Origin: Alsobacter soli
Lineage (GTDB): Bacteria > Pseudomonadota > Alphaproteobacteria > Rhizobiales > Beijerinckiaceae
Assembly (NCBI GenBank): GCA_945883115.1
Contig: CAMCXA010000007.1
Coordinates: forward strand, 1 to 60,516
Direction: 5' to 3'
DNA: 60,516 nucleotides
The notes under the pieces were generated by a model. That model did no database searches. It was given only the letters and a program-made list of their open reading frames with translations, and had not been told where the DNA came from. The position numbers and the translations under genes are program-made. Of this stretch, positions 43,934-52,179 are shown piece after piece (position 1 is the first letter of the stretch; each line of letters starts with the position of its first letter).

Positions 43934-45256
43934 TCAACTGATTGATTCGACCAGTTTCAGGCGGCCAGGGCCCCGTTTTTGAACGGAGGTCTTGGCTGGT
44001 TTAGCGGTCATTTCACTCGATTGAGATGACGCCTCGATGAAGATTTTCATGCGGGGTGCAATTTCCGCCCGGAAACGCGAACCATTGAACACGCCATAAT
44101 GGCCGACTTTCGGCTGCATCCAGTGCGCACGTCGCTCGTCAGGAATATTGACGCAGAGCGTATGGGCCGCCTTTGTCTGGCCGACGCCGGAAATATCGTC
44201 GTTCTCGCCCTCAACCGTCATGAGCGCACAGCGGCGGATCGCGCTCAGATCAACCGGTTTGTCGCGATGCATCATCGTGCCCTTTGGCAAAGCATGTTTG
44301 ACGAAAACGGTATCGACGGTCTGGAGATAGAATTCTGCCGTCAGATCCATGACTGCGAGATATTCATCGTAAAAGTCGCGGTGCTTTTCGGCTGAATCAC
44401 CATCGCCGGCAACGAGATGCCGGAACATTTCGCCGTGTGCTTCGACATGGCGATCCATATTCATGGCCATGAAGCCGGACAATTGCAGGAAGCCCGGATA
44501 GACATCGCGCATGAAGCCGGGGTTTGGCAATGGCACTTTGACGACGCAGTTTTTACGGAACCATTCCGTGCCGCGGCTTTCGGCAACGCGGTTGACTTCC
44601 GTCGGGCTTTCCCGGGGGTCGATCGGGCCACCCATCAGGATCATGGACGCCGGCGTTAGAGGGTCGCCCTCTGCTTCCATGCGCGCAATGGCGGCAATCA
44701 CAGGAACGGCGGGCTGGCAGACGGCCATTACATGGACATCGGGGCCGAGTGAATGGATCATCTCGATGACATAATCGATATAGTCGTCGAGATCGAAGCT
44801 GCCTGTCGCGAGCGGGACAAGACGGGCATCGACCCAGTCCGTGATGAAGACTTCATGGTCGGGGAGGAAGGCAGCGACTGTGCCACGTAGCAGCGTCGCA
44901 TAGTGGCCCGACATTGGTGCAACGATCAGAACTTTTGGGTGCGGAGCTGCTTTTGGTGACAACATCCGGCGGAAATGGATCAGATTGCAGAAGGGGCGCT
45001 CCCAGACGGTGTGCTCGTGAACTGCAACCTGTCTTCCATCAATAGTTGTTGACGGTAGATCGAAGGCGGGTTTGCCGTAGCGTCGCGTTGTGCGTTCAAA
45101 CATCTCGCAGCCAGCGGCAACGCTTCGTCCGAGCGGCATGTGGCTGAAAGGGTTGGCCGGATTGCTGAAGAACATCCGCGTCGAGTCCGCGAAAGCACGA
45201 GCAGGGGCAAGAAAAGCTTGAGTCGTCTCGTACCACGTATAGAGTGGAAGTTGCAT
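43934..45256 (-). CDS. phaZ: Intracellular polyhydroxyalkanoate depolymerase
   Basis: 440 residues from the ATG at 45256, which has a GGAGG site about 11 bp upstream. The match to the PhaZ intracellular family includes the start YTWYETTQAFLAPARAFADS, VLIVAPMSGHYATLLRGTV, the lipase-like box with Cys nucleophile AVCQPAVPV, and the C-terminal KVGHYGVFNGSRFR with the active His. It mobilises stored PHB granules. This implies PHA storage although no phaC is in the window. The C-terminal ~30 residues are basic and low in complexity. Confidence 0.9.
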   Translation of the reverse strand: MQLPLYTWYETTQAFLAPARAFADSTRMFFSNPANPFSHMPLGRSVAAGCEMFERTTRRYGKPAFDLPSTTIDGRQVAVHEHTVWERPFCNLIHFRRMLSPKAAPHPKVLIVAPMSGHYATLLRGTVAAFLPDHEVFITDWVDARLVPLATGSFDLDDYIDYVIEMIHSLGPDVHVMAVCQPAVPVIAAIARMEAEGDPLTPASMILMGGPIDPRESPTEVNRVAESRGTEWFRKNCVVKVPLPNPGFMRDVYPGFLQLSGFMAMNMDRHVEAHGEMFRHLVAGDGDSAEKHRDFYDEYLAVMDLTAEFYLQTVDTVFVKHALPKGTMMHRDKPVDLSAIRRCALMTVEGENDDISGVGQTKAAHTLCVNIPDERRAHWMQPKVGHYGVFNGSRFRAEIAPRMKIFIEASSQSSEMTAKPAKTSVQKRGPGRLKLVESIS

Positions 45257-45373
45257 ATCAATAGTCCCCCTCCGGCACGAGACCGGATTTATGTTGCAGT
45301 GCACGCTTATCCGACTTTAGCCAGTTTGCTGCTTCTGGCAATCGGTCATCCGTATAAGATGCGCACTCTTATT

Positions 45374-45405
45374 GAGAAAAAGTGAAAGCCGCGGCGTTTT
45401 CGCCG
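45374..45405 (-). terminator. Probable terminator of the ABC-2 exporter operon
   Basis: On the minus strand, cggcg-aaaa-cgccg (45392-45405) is followed within a few bases by a T-rich tract (CTTTCACTTTTTCTC, 45374-45388). It lies 18 bp after the permease stop and separates it from phaZ. The stem is only 5 bp. Confidence 0.5.
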
Positions 45406-45422
45406 TCGGAGCGTTGAGCCCA

Positions 45423-46244
45423 CTATTCGCCCATTTGTAAAAGGCTGCCTGCGGCCCGCGCCTTCTGAAGAAGGACCATAAAGATAGTAGTTCCACCGAT
45501 CAAGAGAATAACGTTAATCATGAAGGCCATGATCATCAGGTCCGATCTCAATGTGTGGTCGATCAGGAGCGCACGCAAGCCTTCAAAGACATAAGTCGGT
45601 GGAAGGCACCATGCGAGGGGTTGTAAAAAGTCCGGAAGCACACTGACGGGATAATAGACGCAAGCGAGCGGCAACATGATGAACATCACTGTCCATGCAA
45701 GGCTTTCAGCGCCCAAACCGTGGCGCAGGACGATGCCTGAAACGGCCAAACCGACGGCCCATCCGGTCAAAACGAGATTGATGAAAAAAAGAACGGCACC
45801 GAGCCCCATTGCAAAATAATTGAACCCGAAAAACAGAATCGCCATGATGCTGACCGGCCCGAGGCCGATGGCGAGCCGGATCAGGCTCATGATGATCAGC
45901 GCTGCCACAAATTCGAGCGGGCGCATCGGGCTCATCAGCAGATTGGCCATGTTTCGGGCCCAGATCTCCTCGAGGAAAGAGATTGAAAAGCCCAATTGGC
46001 TGCGAAAAAGCACGTCCCAGAGCAGCATGGCGCCGATCAATGTTCCCGCGGCGAAGGCTGCCTTGCCGGATGTGTTGGCAATGTAGACCTGAATAAAGCC
46101 CCAGGTGAGCATTTGGACAGCCGGCCAGTAGACGAGCTCCAAAAGGCGTGGCCAAGACGAGCGCAAGAGATAGGTGTAGCGCAGGACGAGGGCGTAAACG
46201 CGGTTTATCGAAAACCCCGAGAAAGTATCGTGGGCAAGGCTCAT
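45423..46244 (-). CDS. ABC-2 type transporter permease
   Basis: 273 residues with six predicted membrane segments and an ABC2_membrane pattern: LLRSSWPRLLELVYWPAVQMLTWGFIQ at the N-terminus and VYYPVSVLPDFLQPLAWCLPPTYVFEGLRALL near the C-terminus. The latter segment matches permeases of polysaccharide, NodJ-type or drug exporters. It is translated together with the ATPase (4 bp overlap). Substrate unknown. Confidence 0.85.
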   Translation of the reverse strand: MSLAHDTFSGFSINRVYALVLRYTYLLRSSWPRLLELVYWPAVQMLTWGFIQVYIANTSGKAAFAAGTLIGAMLLWDVLFRSQLGFSISFLEEIWARNMANLLMSPMRPLEFVAALIIMSLIRLAIGLGPVSIMAILFFGFNYFAMGLGAVLFFINLVLTGWAVGLAVSGIVLRHGLGAESLAWTVMFIMLPLACVYYPVSVLPDFLQPLAWCLPPTYVFEGLRALLIDHTLRSDLMIMAFMINVILLIGGTTIFMVLLQKARAAGSLLQMGE

Positions 46245-47005
46245 CGGGTTTCGCCTTTCTGGAGCGCACCTGTGCGCGCAACGTCGAGAAACACTTCTTC
46301 GAGATCGGTGCGGCCATACCTCCTGATGAGATCATCGGGCGTTCCCTGATCGGCGATCTGGCCCTTTTTCATGATGATGACGCGGTCGCAGAGCCTTTCC
46401 ACTTCGGCCATGTTGTGGGAGGCGAGTAAAATTGTGGCGTTTCGGCGGGTGCGGAAGGCTTCAAGGCGGGTCCGGATCCAGTCCGCAGTATCGGGGTCGA
46501 GCGATGCGGTGGGTTCGTCCAGCAGCAGCAATTCGGGATCGTTGATCAGGGCTTTGGCGAGCGCAACGCGGGTTTTTTGACCTGCTGACAACTGGCCTGC
46601 AGCGCGATCAATGAACTCGGTCAGGTCAAGGGATTCGGCGAGTTCCTTGATGCGGTCCGATGCGTGCTCAACACCGTAAAGCCTTGCGAAAACGTCGAGA
46701 TTCTGGCGAACCGTCAGGCGATGTGGCATGTCGACATAGGGGCTTTCGAAGTTCATCCGGTGCAGAACTTCATAGCGCCGATCGACCATATTGACGCCGA
46801 ACACCCGCACACTTCCGGAGCTGGGTGTGACGAGACCCATGATCATTCCGATGGTTGTTGTCTTGCCCGCTCCATTGCCGCCGAGCAGACCAACAACCTC
46901 GCCTTTCGCGACCGAGAATGAAATTCCATTGACCGCATTTGCTGATGCAAACGACTTTACCAAGTGGTCAAGAGCAATTATGAGTGTCGAGGAATCGGAT
47001 AACAT
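46241..47005 (-). CDS. ABC transporter ATP-binding protein
   Basis: 254 residues. Walker A GGNGAGKTTTIGMIMG, signature QLSAGQKTRVALAKAL and Walker B LLLLDEPTASLDPDTA are complete. It belongs to the ABC-2 exporter class (CcmA/NodI/DrrA-like). It is the first gene of a two-gene exporter operon and is divergent from regB. The C-terminal part is short, so no extra regulatory domain. Confidence 0.9.
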   Translation of the reverse strand: MLSDSSTLIIALDHLVKSFASANAVNGISFSVAKGEVVGLLGGNGAGKTTTIGMIMGLVTPSSGSVRVFGVNMVDRRYEVLHRMNFESPYVDMPHRLTVRQNLDVFARLYGVEHASDRIKELAESLDLTEFIDRAAGQLSAGQKTRVALAKALINDPELLLLDEPTASLDPDTADWIRTRLEAFRTRRNATILLASHNMAEVERLCDRVIIMKKGQIADQGTPDDLIRRYGRTDLEEVFLDVARTGALQKGETR

Positions 47006-47102
47006 GATGTAACCGTTGTTTTTTCTCTTGCAGGTCAGGCGGATCTATACGCCTTGAAACTTGGTTTGCCTATTCGATTTTCCCGCGGGTGAGGGTTCTG
47101 AC

Positions 47103-48401
47103 ATGCTGCATCTGACACAGTCGGCTTTCAATCAGGGAACGGGCGTTCTGCGTCTTGATACGCTGATCAGATTGCGATGGCTTGCGGTTGCCGGGCAGTC
47201 GGCAGCGCTTGTCGTGACGTCCCAGATTTTGGGGTTCCGTGTGCCGGTCCTCCCGTTTGTTTTGGCGTTGGCGGCGTCCGCCATTCTCAATCTCGTGTTG
47301 CGCAGCAAATTTGCGGTTAGTTATCGACTCAGCGACCGGGCCGCGTCGGCGCTATTGGCTTTCGACGTCGTGCAGCTTGCGGTTTTGCTGTATCTGACGG
47401 GCGGGCTCGAGAATCCGTTTGCCTTGTTGTTCCTCGCGCCGGTCATGATTTCAGCGACTGTGTTGCCCCCGCGACAAACGCTGATGATCGGGATCATTGT
47501 TGTCATCTCGGCGACGATTATCGGATTTTACTATCTGCCATTGCCATGGTTTGCCGGCGAGGCGTTTGATCTTCCGTTGCTCTACAGGCTCGGGAGCTGG
47601 TTTGCGATTTTGCTCGGCGTTGCTTTTATCGGGGTGTATGCGTGGCGGGTTGCGGAGGAAGCGCGGCAATTGGCCGAGGCGCTGAGCGCGACGGAACTCG
47701 TTTTGGCACGGGAACAACACCTGACCCAGATTGACGGTCTTGCCGCGGCTGCTGCGCATGAACTCGGGACACCGCTTGCGACGATTGCGCTTGTGGCGAA
47801 AGAACTTGAGAAGAGCGGCCCGCAGGACGGCTTGATCGGGGATGATATCCGGCTACTTGTGCAACAGGTCAATCGTTGTCGCGAGATCTTGAAAACGCTG
47901 AATTCGCTGGGTCATGAGCAGGCGGGGCCTCTGGGCATGATGACGCTCGGATTATTGCTCGAAGAGGTTATCGCGCCGCAGCGTTCTTTCGGGATCGAAC
48001 TTGAGGTGATCCCGCAGGGAGCCGGGGACGAGCCGAGACTTCGTCGTAATCCCGCCATTCTGTACGGGCTTGGGAATCTTGTTGAAAATGCCGTGGATTT
48101 TGCTCGTTCCCGGGTTGCAATCGAAGCAATGTGGGATGAGCAGCGGGTGACAATCCGGATCACCGATGACGGATCGGGATTTTCTCCGGAAGTTCTGGAG
48201 CGGTTGGGGGAGCCGTATGTGACGACGCGTATCGGGTCTCGCCGCACAAAGGGCGAGGAAGAATCGGGCCTTGGGCTTGGGCTTTTCATTGCAAAAACGC
48301 TTCTCGAGCGGTCGGGGGCTAGTTTGACATTCAGTAATGTCATTCCTAGCGGTAAAGGGGCCAGGGTAAGCATTTCGTGGCCGACGGACGTTTTCACATG
48401 A
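47103..48401 (+). CDS. regB: Redox-sensing histidine kinase RegB/ActS/PrrB
   Basis: 432 residues from the ATG at 47103 (GAGGG site 7 bp upstream). Six membrane segments occupy about 25-185. The quinone-binding motif GGLENPF is at residues 100-106, phospho-accepting His219 is in AAAHELGTPLA, and Cys259 in NRCREIL is 40 residues after the His, the same spacing as redox-active Cys265 to His225 in Rhodobacter capsulatus RegB. The ATPase domain has NLVENAVDFA and GLGLGLFIAK. It should phosphorylate RegA, encoded downstream, in response to redox state. Confidence 0.92.
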   Translation: MLHLTQSAFNQGTGVLRLDTLIRLRWLAVAGQSAALVVTSQILGFRVPVLPFVLALAASAILNLVLRSKFAVSYRLSDRAASALLAFDVVQLAVLLYLTGGLENPFALLFLAPVMISATVLPPRQTLMIGIIVVISATIIGFYYLPLPWFAGEAFDLPLLYRLGSWFAILLGVAFIGVYAWRVAEEARQLAEALSATELVLAREQHLTQIDGLAAAAAHELGTPLATIALVAKELEKSGPQDGLIGDDIRLLVQQVNRCREILKTLNSLGHEQAGPLGMMTLGLLLEEVIAPQRSFGIELEVIPQGAGDEPRLRRNPAILYGLGNLVENAVDFARSRVAIEAMWDEQRVTIRITDDGSGFSPEVLERLGEPYVTTRIGSRRTKGEEESGLGLGLFIAKTLLERSGASLTFSNVIPSGKGARVSISWPTDVFT

Positions 48402-48511
48402 GGAAAAATTGGTTAGGCTCAACTGGTTTGGTGACATGAGTTTTGACTAAAGAGAACCAAACACGCATATCCCACGTATGAAAACCGAGTAGAAAATTTG
48501 AGGAGCTTTTG

Positions 48512-49066
48512 ATGCTCAATGACAGCACTGTCCAGTCGCAGCAGGAAAAGTCACTCCTGATTGTTGATGATGATCGTCCGTTTCTGACCCGCGTTGCGCG
48601 GGCAATGGAACAGAGAGGTTATTCTGTTGCCACCGCGGAAACCGTGGAAGACGGGATCAGGGCCATTTCGACCCGACCGCCTGCGTTCGCCGTCATCGAT
48701 ATGCGGCTTGGGGATGGAAGCGGTCTTGATGTGATCGCGGCGCTGAAAAAGCACAGCCCGGGATCCCGCGGCGTTATTTTAACGGGATATGGCAATATTG
48801 CGACAGCCGTGACAGCTGTTAAGCTCGGTGCATATGACTATCTCGCAAAGCCGGCAGATGCCGAGGAAATCGACGCGGCGCTGCAATCCTCTGCAACAGG
48901 ACGCGTTGCACCGCCGGAAAATCCGATGTCGGCGGATCGTGTCCGGTGGGAGCATATTCAACGGATTTATGAATTATGCTCGCGGAACGTGTCGGAAACG
49001 GCGCGTCGTCTGTCGATGCATCGCAGGACGTTGCAACGTATACTCGCCAAACGCGCTCCACGTTAA
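48512..49066 (+). CDS. regA: Redox response regulator RegA/ActR/PrrA
   Basis: 184 residues. Receiver domain with acidic pocket LLIVDDDRPFL, phospho-Asp in AVIDMRLGDGSG, and Lys in YDYLAKPAD. After a Pro-containing hinge the C-terminal Fis-type helix-turn-helix reads NVSETARRLSMHRRTLQRILAKRAP, the near-invariant RegA DNA-binding sequence. It controls photosynthesis, respiration, nitrogen and carbon genes in relatives. The ATG has a GAGGAG site 5 bp upstream; a 110-bp gap separates it from regB. Confidence 0.94.
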   Translation: MLNDSTVQSQQEKSLLIVDDDRPFLTRVARAMEQRGYSVATAETVEDGIRAISTRPPAFAVIDMRLGDGSGLDVIAALKKHSPGSRGVILTGYGNIATAVTAVKLGAYDYLAKPADAEEIDAALQSSATGRVAPPENPMSADRVRWEHIQRIYELCSRNVSETARRLSMHRRTLQRILAKRAPR

Positions 49067-49089
49067 ATGATCGCGGCAAGAGGTTGGCG

Positions 49090-49117
49090 TTGACAAGGGC
49101 GGCGCTTGGACTTTAAG
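49090..49117 (+). promoter_or_regulatory. Probable promoter of tRNA-Leu
   Basis: TTGACA (49090-49095) and TTTAAG (49112-49117) are spaced 16 bp, placing the start a few bases before the tRNA. Confidence 0.5.
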
Positions 49118-49129
49118 ACACTTTGCGAT

Positions 49130-49214
49130 GCCCAGGTGGCGGAATTGGTAGACGCGCTGGTTTCAGGTACCAGTCTTGCAAGAGGTGGAGGTTCGAGTCC
49201 TCTCCTGGGCACCA
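49130..49214 (+). tRNA. tRNA-Leu (anticodon CAG)
   Basis: The 85-nt sequence folds as a class II tRNA. The acceptor stem gcccagg pairs with cctgggc, the anticodon stem ctggt/accag flanks loop ttCAGgt (anticodon 49164-49166), the variable arm is long, and the T-loop is gttcgagtcc. CCA is encoded at 49212-49214. It reads CUG codons. No integrase or duplicated 3' end is nearby. A hairpin follows at 49228-49252 but lacks a T-run. Confidence 0.95.
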
Positions 49215-49302
49215 TCGCCTTCATGATCAAGACATCATGTGATGATCTTGCGGGATAGGGTGTTTGATATCCCGATCTGCCGACGAACAGGAATCATAGT
49301 TT

Positions 49303-49917
49303 ATGACAATTCGGGTCCATCGTGGCGATTTGCCGAATGATCTCGACCTCGGCTCTCTTGTTGCGATCGATACTGAAACGCTGGGTCTTAATTTGAATCG
49401 GGACCGGCTTTGTCTTGTTCAATTATCGCGGGGCGATGGTTCAGCTGATCTCGTGCAAATTCCGGCTGATGCCAAAACAGCTCCGAACCTTCAAAAACTT
49501 TTGGCTGACCGGAGCGTCACCAAGCTTTTTCATTTCGGGCGCTTTGATATCGGCGTTCTTTATCATCGTTTTGGTGTTTTGACGGAATCGGTCTATTGCA
49601 CAAAAATTGCCTCGAAACTTGTGAGAACCTACACGGATCGACATGGGTTGAAGGATTTGGTGAAGGAATTATTGGGCGTTGATTTGTCGAAGCACCAGCA
49701 ATCCTCGGATTGGGGTGCGGATGTTCTTTCAGATGCTCAATGCGCTTATGCCGCTTCCGATGTTCTCTATCTTCATGCGTTGAAGGACAAATTGGATCTG
49801 ATGCTTGCGCGCGAGAACCGGACCGCGATTGCAGATGCATGTTTTTCATTTTTGCCTTATCGTAGCCAACTTGATCTGATGGGATGGCCTGAAGTTGATA
49901 TTTTTGCTCATTCCTGA
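49303..49917 (+). CDS. Ribonuclease D family 3'-5' exonuclease
   Basis: 204 residues comprising only the DEDD exonuclease domain without HRDC domains. Active-site elements are AIDTETLGLN (Asp, Glu), FHFGRFDIGVL (Asp) and AYAASDVLYLHAL (Tyr, Asp). Short homologues are the normal form in Hyphomicrobiales. A role in tRNA 3' maturation or RNA turnover is inferred from the family. Confidence 0.9.
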   Translation: MTIRVHRGDLPNDLDLGSLVAIDTETLGLNLNRDRLCLVQLSRGDGSADLVQIPADAKTAPNLQKLLADRSVTKLFHFGRFDIGVLYHRFGVLTESVYCTKIASKLVRTYTDRHGLKDLVKELLGVDLSKHQQSSDWGADVLSDAQCAYAASDVLYLHALKDKLDLMLARENRTAIADACFSFLPYRSQLDLMGWPEVDIFAHS

Positions 49918-49959
49918 GCAAATCACGAGGCGGTTTTAGCCGCGGCGGAGGATTGAGTG

Positions 49960-50643
49960 ATGCAGGGTATGCCTGTCTCCGTTTCGGTAGGTTCCATCCG
50001 TGAGCGCGGCTATGATCAAGCGCGTCGACACTCCGCTTTGGTGCGTTTTCTCCGACGGGCATTGCCGCTTGGCGCCCTTTTAGCAGCGCTTCTCCTGATT
50101 GTTTTGCCCTATATCCGTCCGCTTGAACTGATCTCGGCAGATATTGATCTTGGTTCGCTGACATTGGACGGAACGCGAATAACGATGGAAATGCCTGACC
50201 TGAAAGGTTTCAGGGGAGACAACAAACCCTATTCAATTTCTGCCAGACAGGCGATTCAGGATGTGACCCGGCCAACTATTCTTGAGCTGGTTGAACTGAC
50301 ATCCCGCATTGAAACCAAACCCGGATCTGTTGCACGCTTAAGGTCTGATGCAGGGATTTATGATAGCAAGAAGGACGAATTGTCGGTTAAAGGAAATGTG
50401 CAGATCATTTCCGGGACGTCGGATATTCGTATGCTTTCGGGATTGATCGACTTCAAGACAAACACGGTCGTTTCAAAGGAGCCTGTTCAGGTGATGATGA
50501 CCTCCGGAACGATCAACGCGAATGCGATGCGTGTTTTTGATAACGGGGAGCGCATCGTTTTTTCCGGACATGTTCGCTCCCGTTTCAAATCACGTTCAGG
50601 AACTGAACCCATTGCTGCGACGGATGCAGGAGCAAGCGAATGA
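49960..50643 (+). CDS. lptC: LPS export protein LptC
   Basis: 227 residues with one N-terminal membrane helix (LRRALPLGALLAALLLIVLPYI) and a periplasmic beta-jellyroll (YSISARQAIQDV, LRSDAGIYDSKKDELSVKGNVQI). LptC links the LptBFG pump to LptA in the periplasmic LPS bridge. ATG 49960 follows a GGAGG site by 8 bp. It is the first gene of the lptC-lptA-lptB cluster and overlaps lptA by 4 bp. Confidence 0.88.
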   Translation: MQGMPVSVSVGSIRERGYDQARRHSALVRFLRRALPLGALLAALLLIVLPYIRPLELISADIDLGSLTLDGTRITMEMPDLKGFRGDNKPYSISARQAIQDVTRPTILELVELTSRIETKPGSVARLRSDAGIYDSKKDELSVKGNVQIISGTSDIRMLSGLIDFKTNTVVSKEPVQVMMTSGTINANAMRVFDNGERIVFSGHVRSRFKSRSGTEPIAATDAGASE

Positions 50644-51254
50644 AGAAGGTAGGTCTGTTGGCATTATTTTTTTCGGCGGCACTGATTGCAGGTGTTTCTG
50701 CTCAGGATTCTCCATCGGCACAGGCCGCTCCGGGGACACCGTCGAACGAACCTATTGCGATCGAAGCGGATCAGCTCGAGGTTTTTGATAAGGAAAAGCG
50801 GGCGATTTACACGGGAAGTGTTGTGGTCACGCAGGGCGAAACAGTTATGAAGGCGCAGGTCATGACTGTTCTTTATGAAAGCAGCGCGGAAACCAGTGCC
50901 GGAGCTTCCGCGTCGCCAAGCATCGTAGGCGGTGACGAGGCAGGTGGCACAGTTCTCAAGCGGGTGGATGCGCAAGGTGGCGTTACAATCATCTCCAAGG
51001 ATCAGATCGCGACCGGCGATAGCGGTGTTTACGAGCGGACGACGGACATTATGACGCTTCTGGGAAAAGTCACTCTGACCCAGGGCGGAAATGTCACCAA
51101 GGGCGAAAAGCTGATCTATAATGTTGGAACCGGGGTGGCATTTGTCGAGGCTGGAAAATCTGGCCGGGTATCGAGTTCTTTTGTGAGTGGCGGGGCGAAA
51201 CCTACGGGTGGCGCCAGCACTCAACCGAAAAAGCCGGTTCAGGTGCAACCATAA
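50640..51254 (+). CDS. lptA: LPS transport periplasmic protein LptA
   Basis: 204 residues. A signal peptide (to about VSA-QD) precedes an OstA/LptA jellyroll (PIAIEADQLEVFDKEKRAIYTGSVVVTQGE, then GTVLKRVDAQGGVTIIS and VYERTTDIMTLLGKVTLTQGG). LptA oligomers carry LPS across the periplasm. The stop is directly followed by the ATG of lptB. Confidence 0.9.
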   Translation: MKKVGLLALFFSAALIAGVSAQDSPSAQAAPGTPSNEPIAIEADQLEVFDKEKRAIYTGSVVVTQGETVMKAQVMTVLYESSAETSAGASASPSIVGGDEAGGTVLKRVDAQGGVTIISKDQIATGDSGVYERTTDIMTLLGKVTLTQGGNVTKGEKLIYNVGTGVAFVEAGKSGRVSSSFVSGGAKPTGGASTQPKKPVQVQP

Positions 51255-52043
51255 ATGACGGAAGTTTCAACCCGTGACCGCTATTTAGCTGACGACCAAG
51301 TCGCGCTTGACCTGCCTTGGGCTGGCTCCCTTGTTGCAACCGGATTAAGCAAGGCTTACCGCGAGAAGGTCGTTGTCGATGATGCGAGTTTGGTTGTTCG
51401 CAATGGCGAGGCGGTCGGTCTTCTGGGGCCTAATGGAGCCGGTAAAACAACGATTTTTTACATGATTACGGGCCTCGTTCCGGTAGATAGGGGACGGATT
51501 ACGCTGGATGGCCATGATATAACCGGGTTTCCGATGTATCGGCGTGCAAGGTTGGGCATCGGGTATCTGCCTCAGGAGCCTTCCATTTTTAGGGGCTTGT
51601 CGGTTGAAGACAATATCCGCGCCGTTCTCGAATTTGTGGAGCCAAATCGCGACCGTCGCGAGATGGAGCTTGATCGTTTGTTGGAAGAATTCGATATTAA
51701 ACGCCTGAGAAAAAGCCCCTCAATGGCACTTTCCGGGGGCGAAAGAAGACGGTGTGAAATTGCGCGTGCTTTGGCCAGCAGACCGACCTTTATGTTGCTT
51801 GATGAACCATTTGCCGGCATTGATCCGATCGCCGTCGGCGATATTCGCGCGCTTGTTAGGCATTTGACGGCACGCCAAATCGGCGTTTTGATTACGGATC
51901 ATAATGTGCGCGAGACGCTGGGCCTTATTGATCGCGCTTATATTATTCATTCGGGGCGTGTTCTGATGGAAGGGACATCGGACGAAATTGTTACCAATGA
52001 AGACGTGCGGAGAATTTATCTCGGCGAAGATTTCAAATTGTGA
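51255..52043 (+). CDS. lptB: LPS export ATPase LptB
   Basis: 262 residues. Walker A GPNGAGKTTIFYMITG, Q-loop YLPQEPSIFRGL, signature ALSGGERRRCEIARAL and Walker B FMLLDEPFAGIDPIA, all in the LptB form. It powers LPS extraction with LptFG, encoded elsewhere. A perfect 9-bp hairpin overlaps its stop codon. Confidence 0.94.
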   Translation: MTEVSTRDRYLADDQVALDLPWAGSLVATGLSKAYREKVVVDDASLVVRNGEAVGLLGPNGAGKTTIFYMITGLVPVDRGRITLDGHDITGFPMYRRARLGIGYLPQEPSIFRGLSVEDNIRAVLEFVEPNRDRREMELDRLLEEFDIKRLRKSPSMALSGGERRRCEIARALASRPTFMLLDEPFAGIDPIAVGDIRALVRHLTARQIGVLITDHNVRETLGLIDRAYIIHSGRVLMEGTSDEIVTNEDVRRIYLGEDFKL

Positions 52044-52055
52044 AAGCACAATTTG
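52034..52055. other. Perfect hairpin over the lptB stop codon
   Basis: caaattgtg (52034-52042) pairs with cacaatttg (52047-52055) around a 4-base loop. No T-run follows, so it is not a standard terminator; it might slow readthrough into rpoN. Confidence 0.4.
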
Positions 52056-52106
52056 TTGATTGATAATACTTTGACTTTGCGATCATTTTTGAGTTAAGAA
52101 TTTCAA

Positions 52107-52121
52107 TTAAGAGTTTTTTAA
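52107..52121. promoter_or_regulatory. CtrA-type box (TTAA-N7-TTAA) upstream of rpoN
   Basis: TTAAgagttttTTAA lies 59-73 bp before the rpoN start. Just upstream is a possible sigma-70 promoter, TTGACT-N17-TTAAGA (about 52071-52099). The area is very AT-rich, so chance is more likely here than for the other two boxes. Confidence 0.3.
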
Positions 52122-52179
52122 GCAAATTCTGTGCCATTATACATCTCTAGGTTGTCGAAATGAGGAGTGAACAACTCTC

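Noticed and set aside
49130-49214. tRNA-Leu as integration site of an island
   Set aside because: No integrase adjoins it and no duplicate of its 3' end was seen; housekeeping genes lie on both sides.
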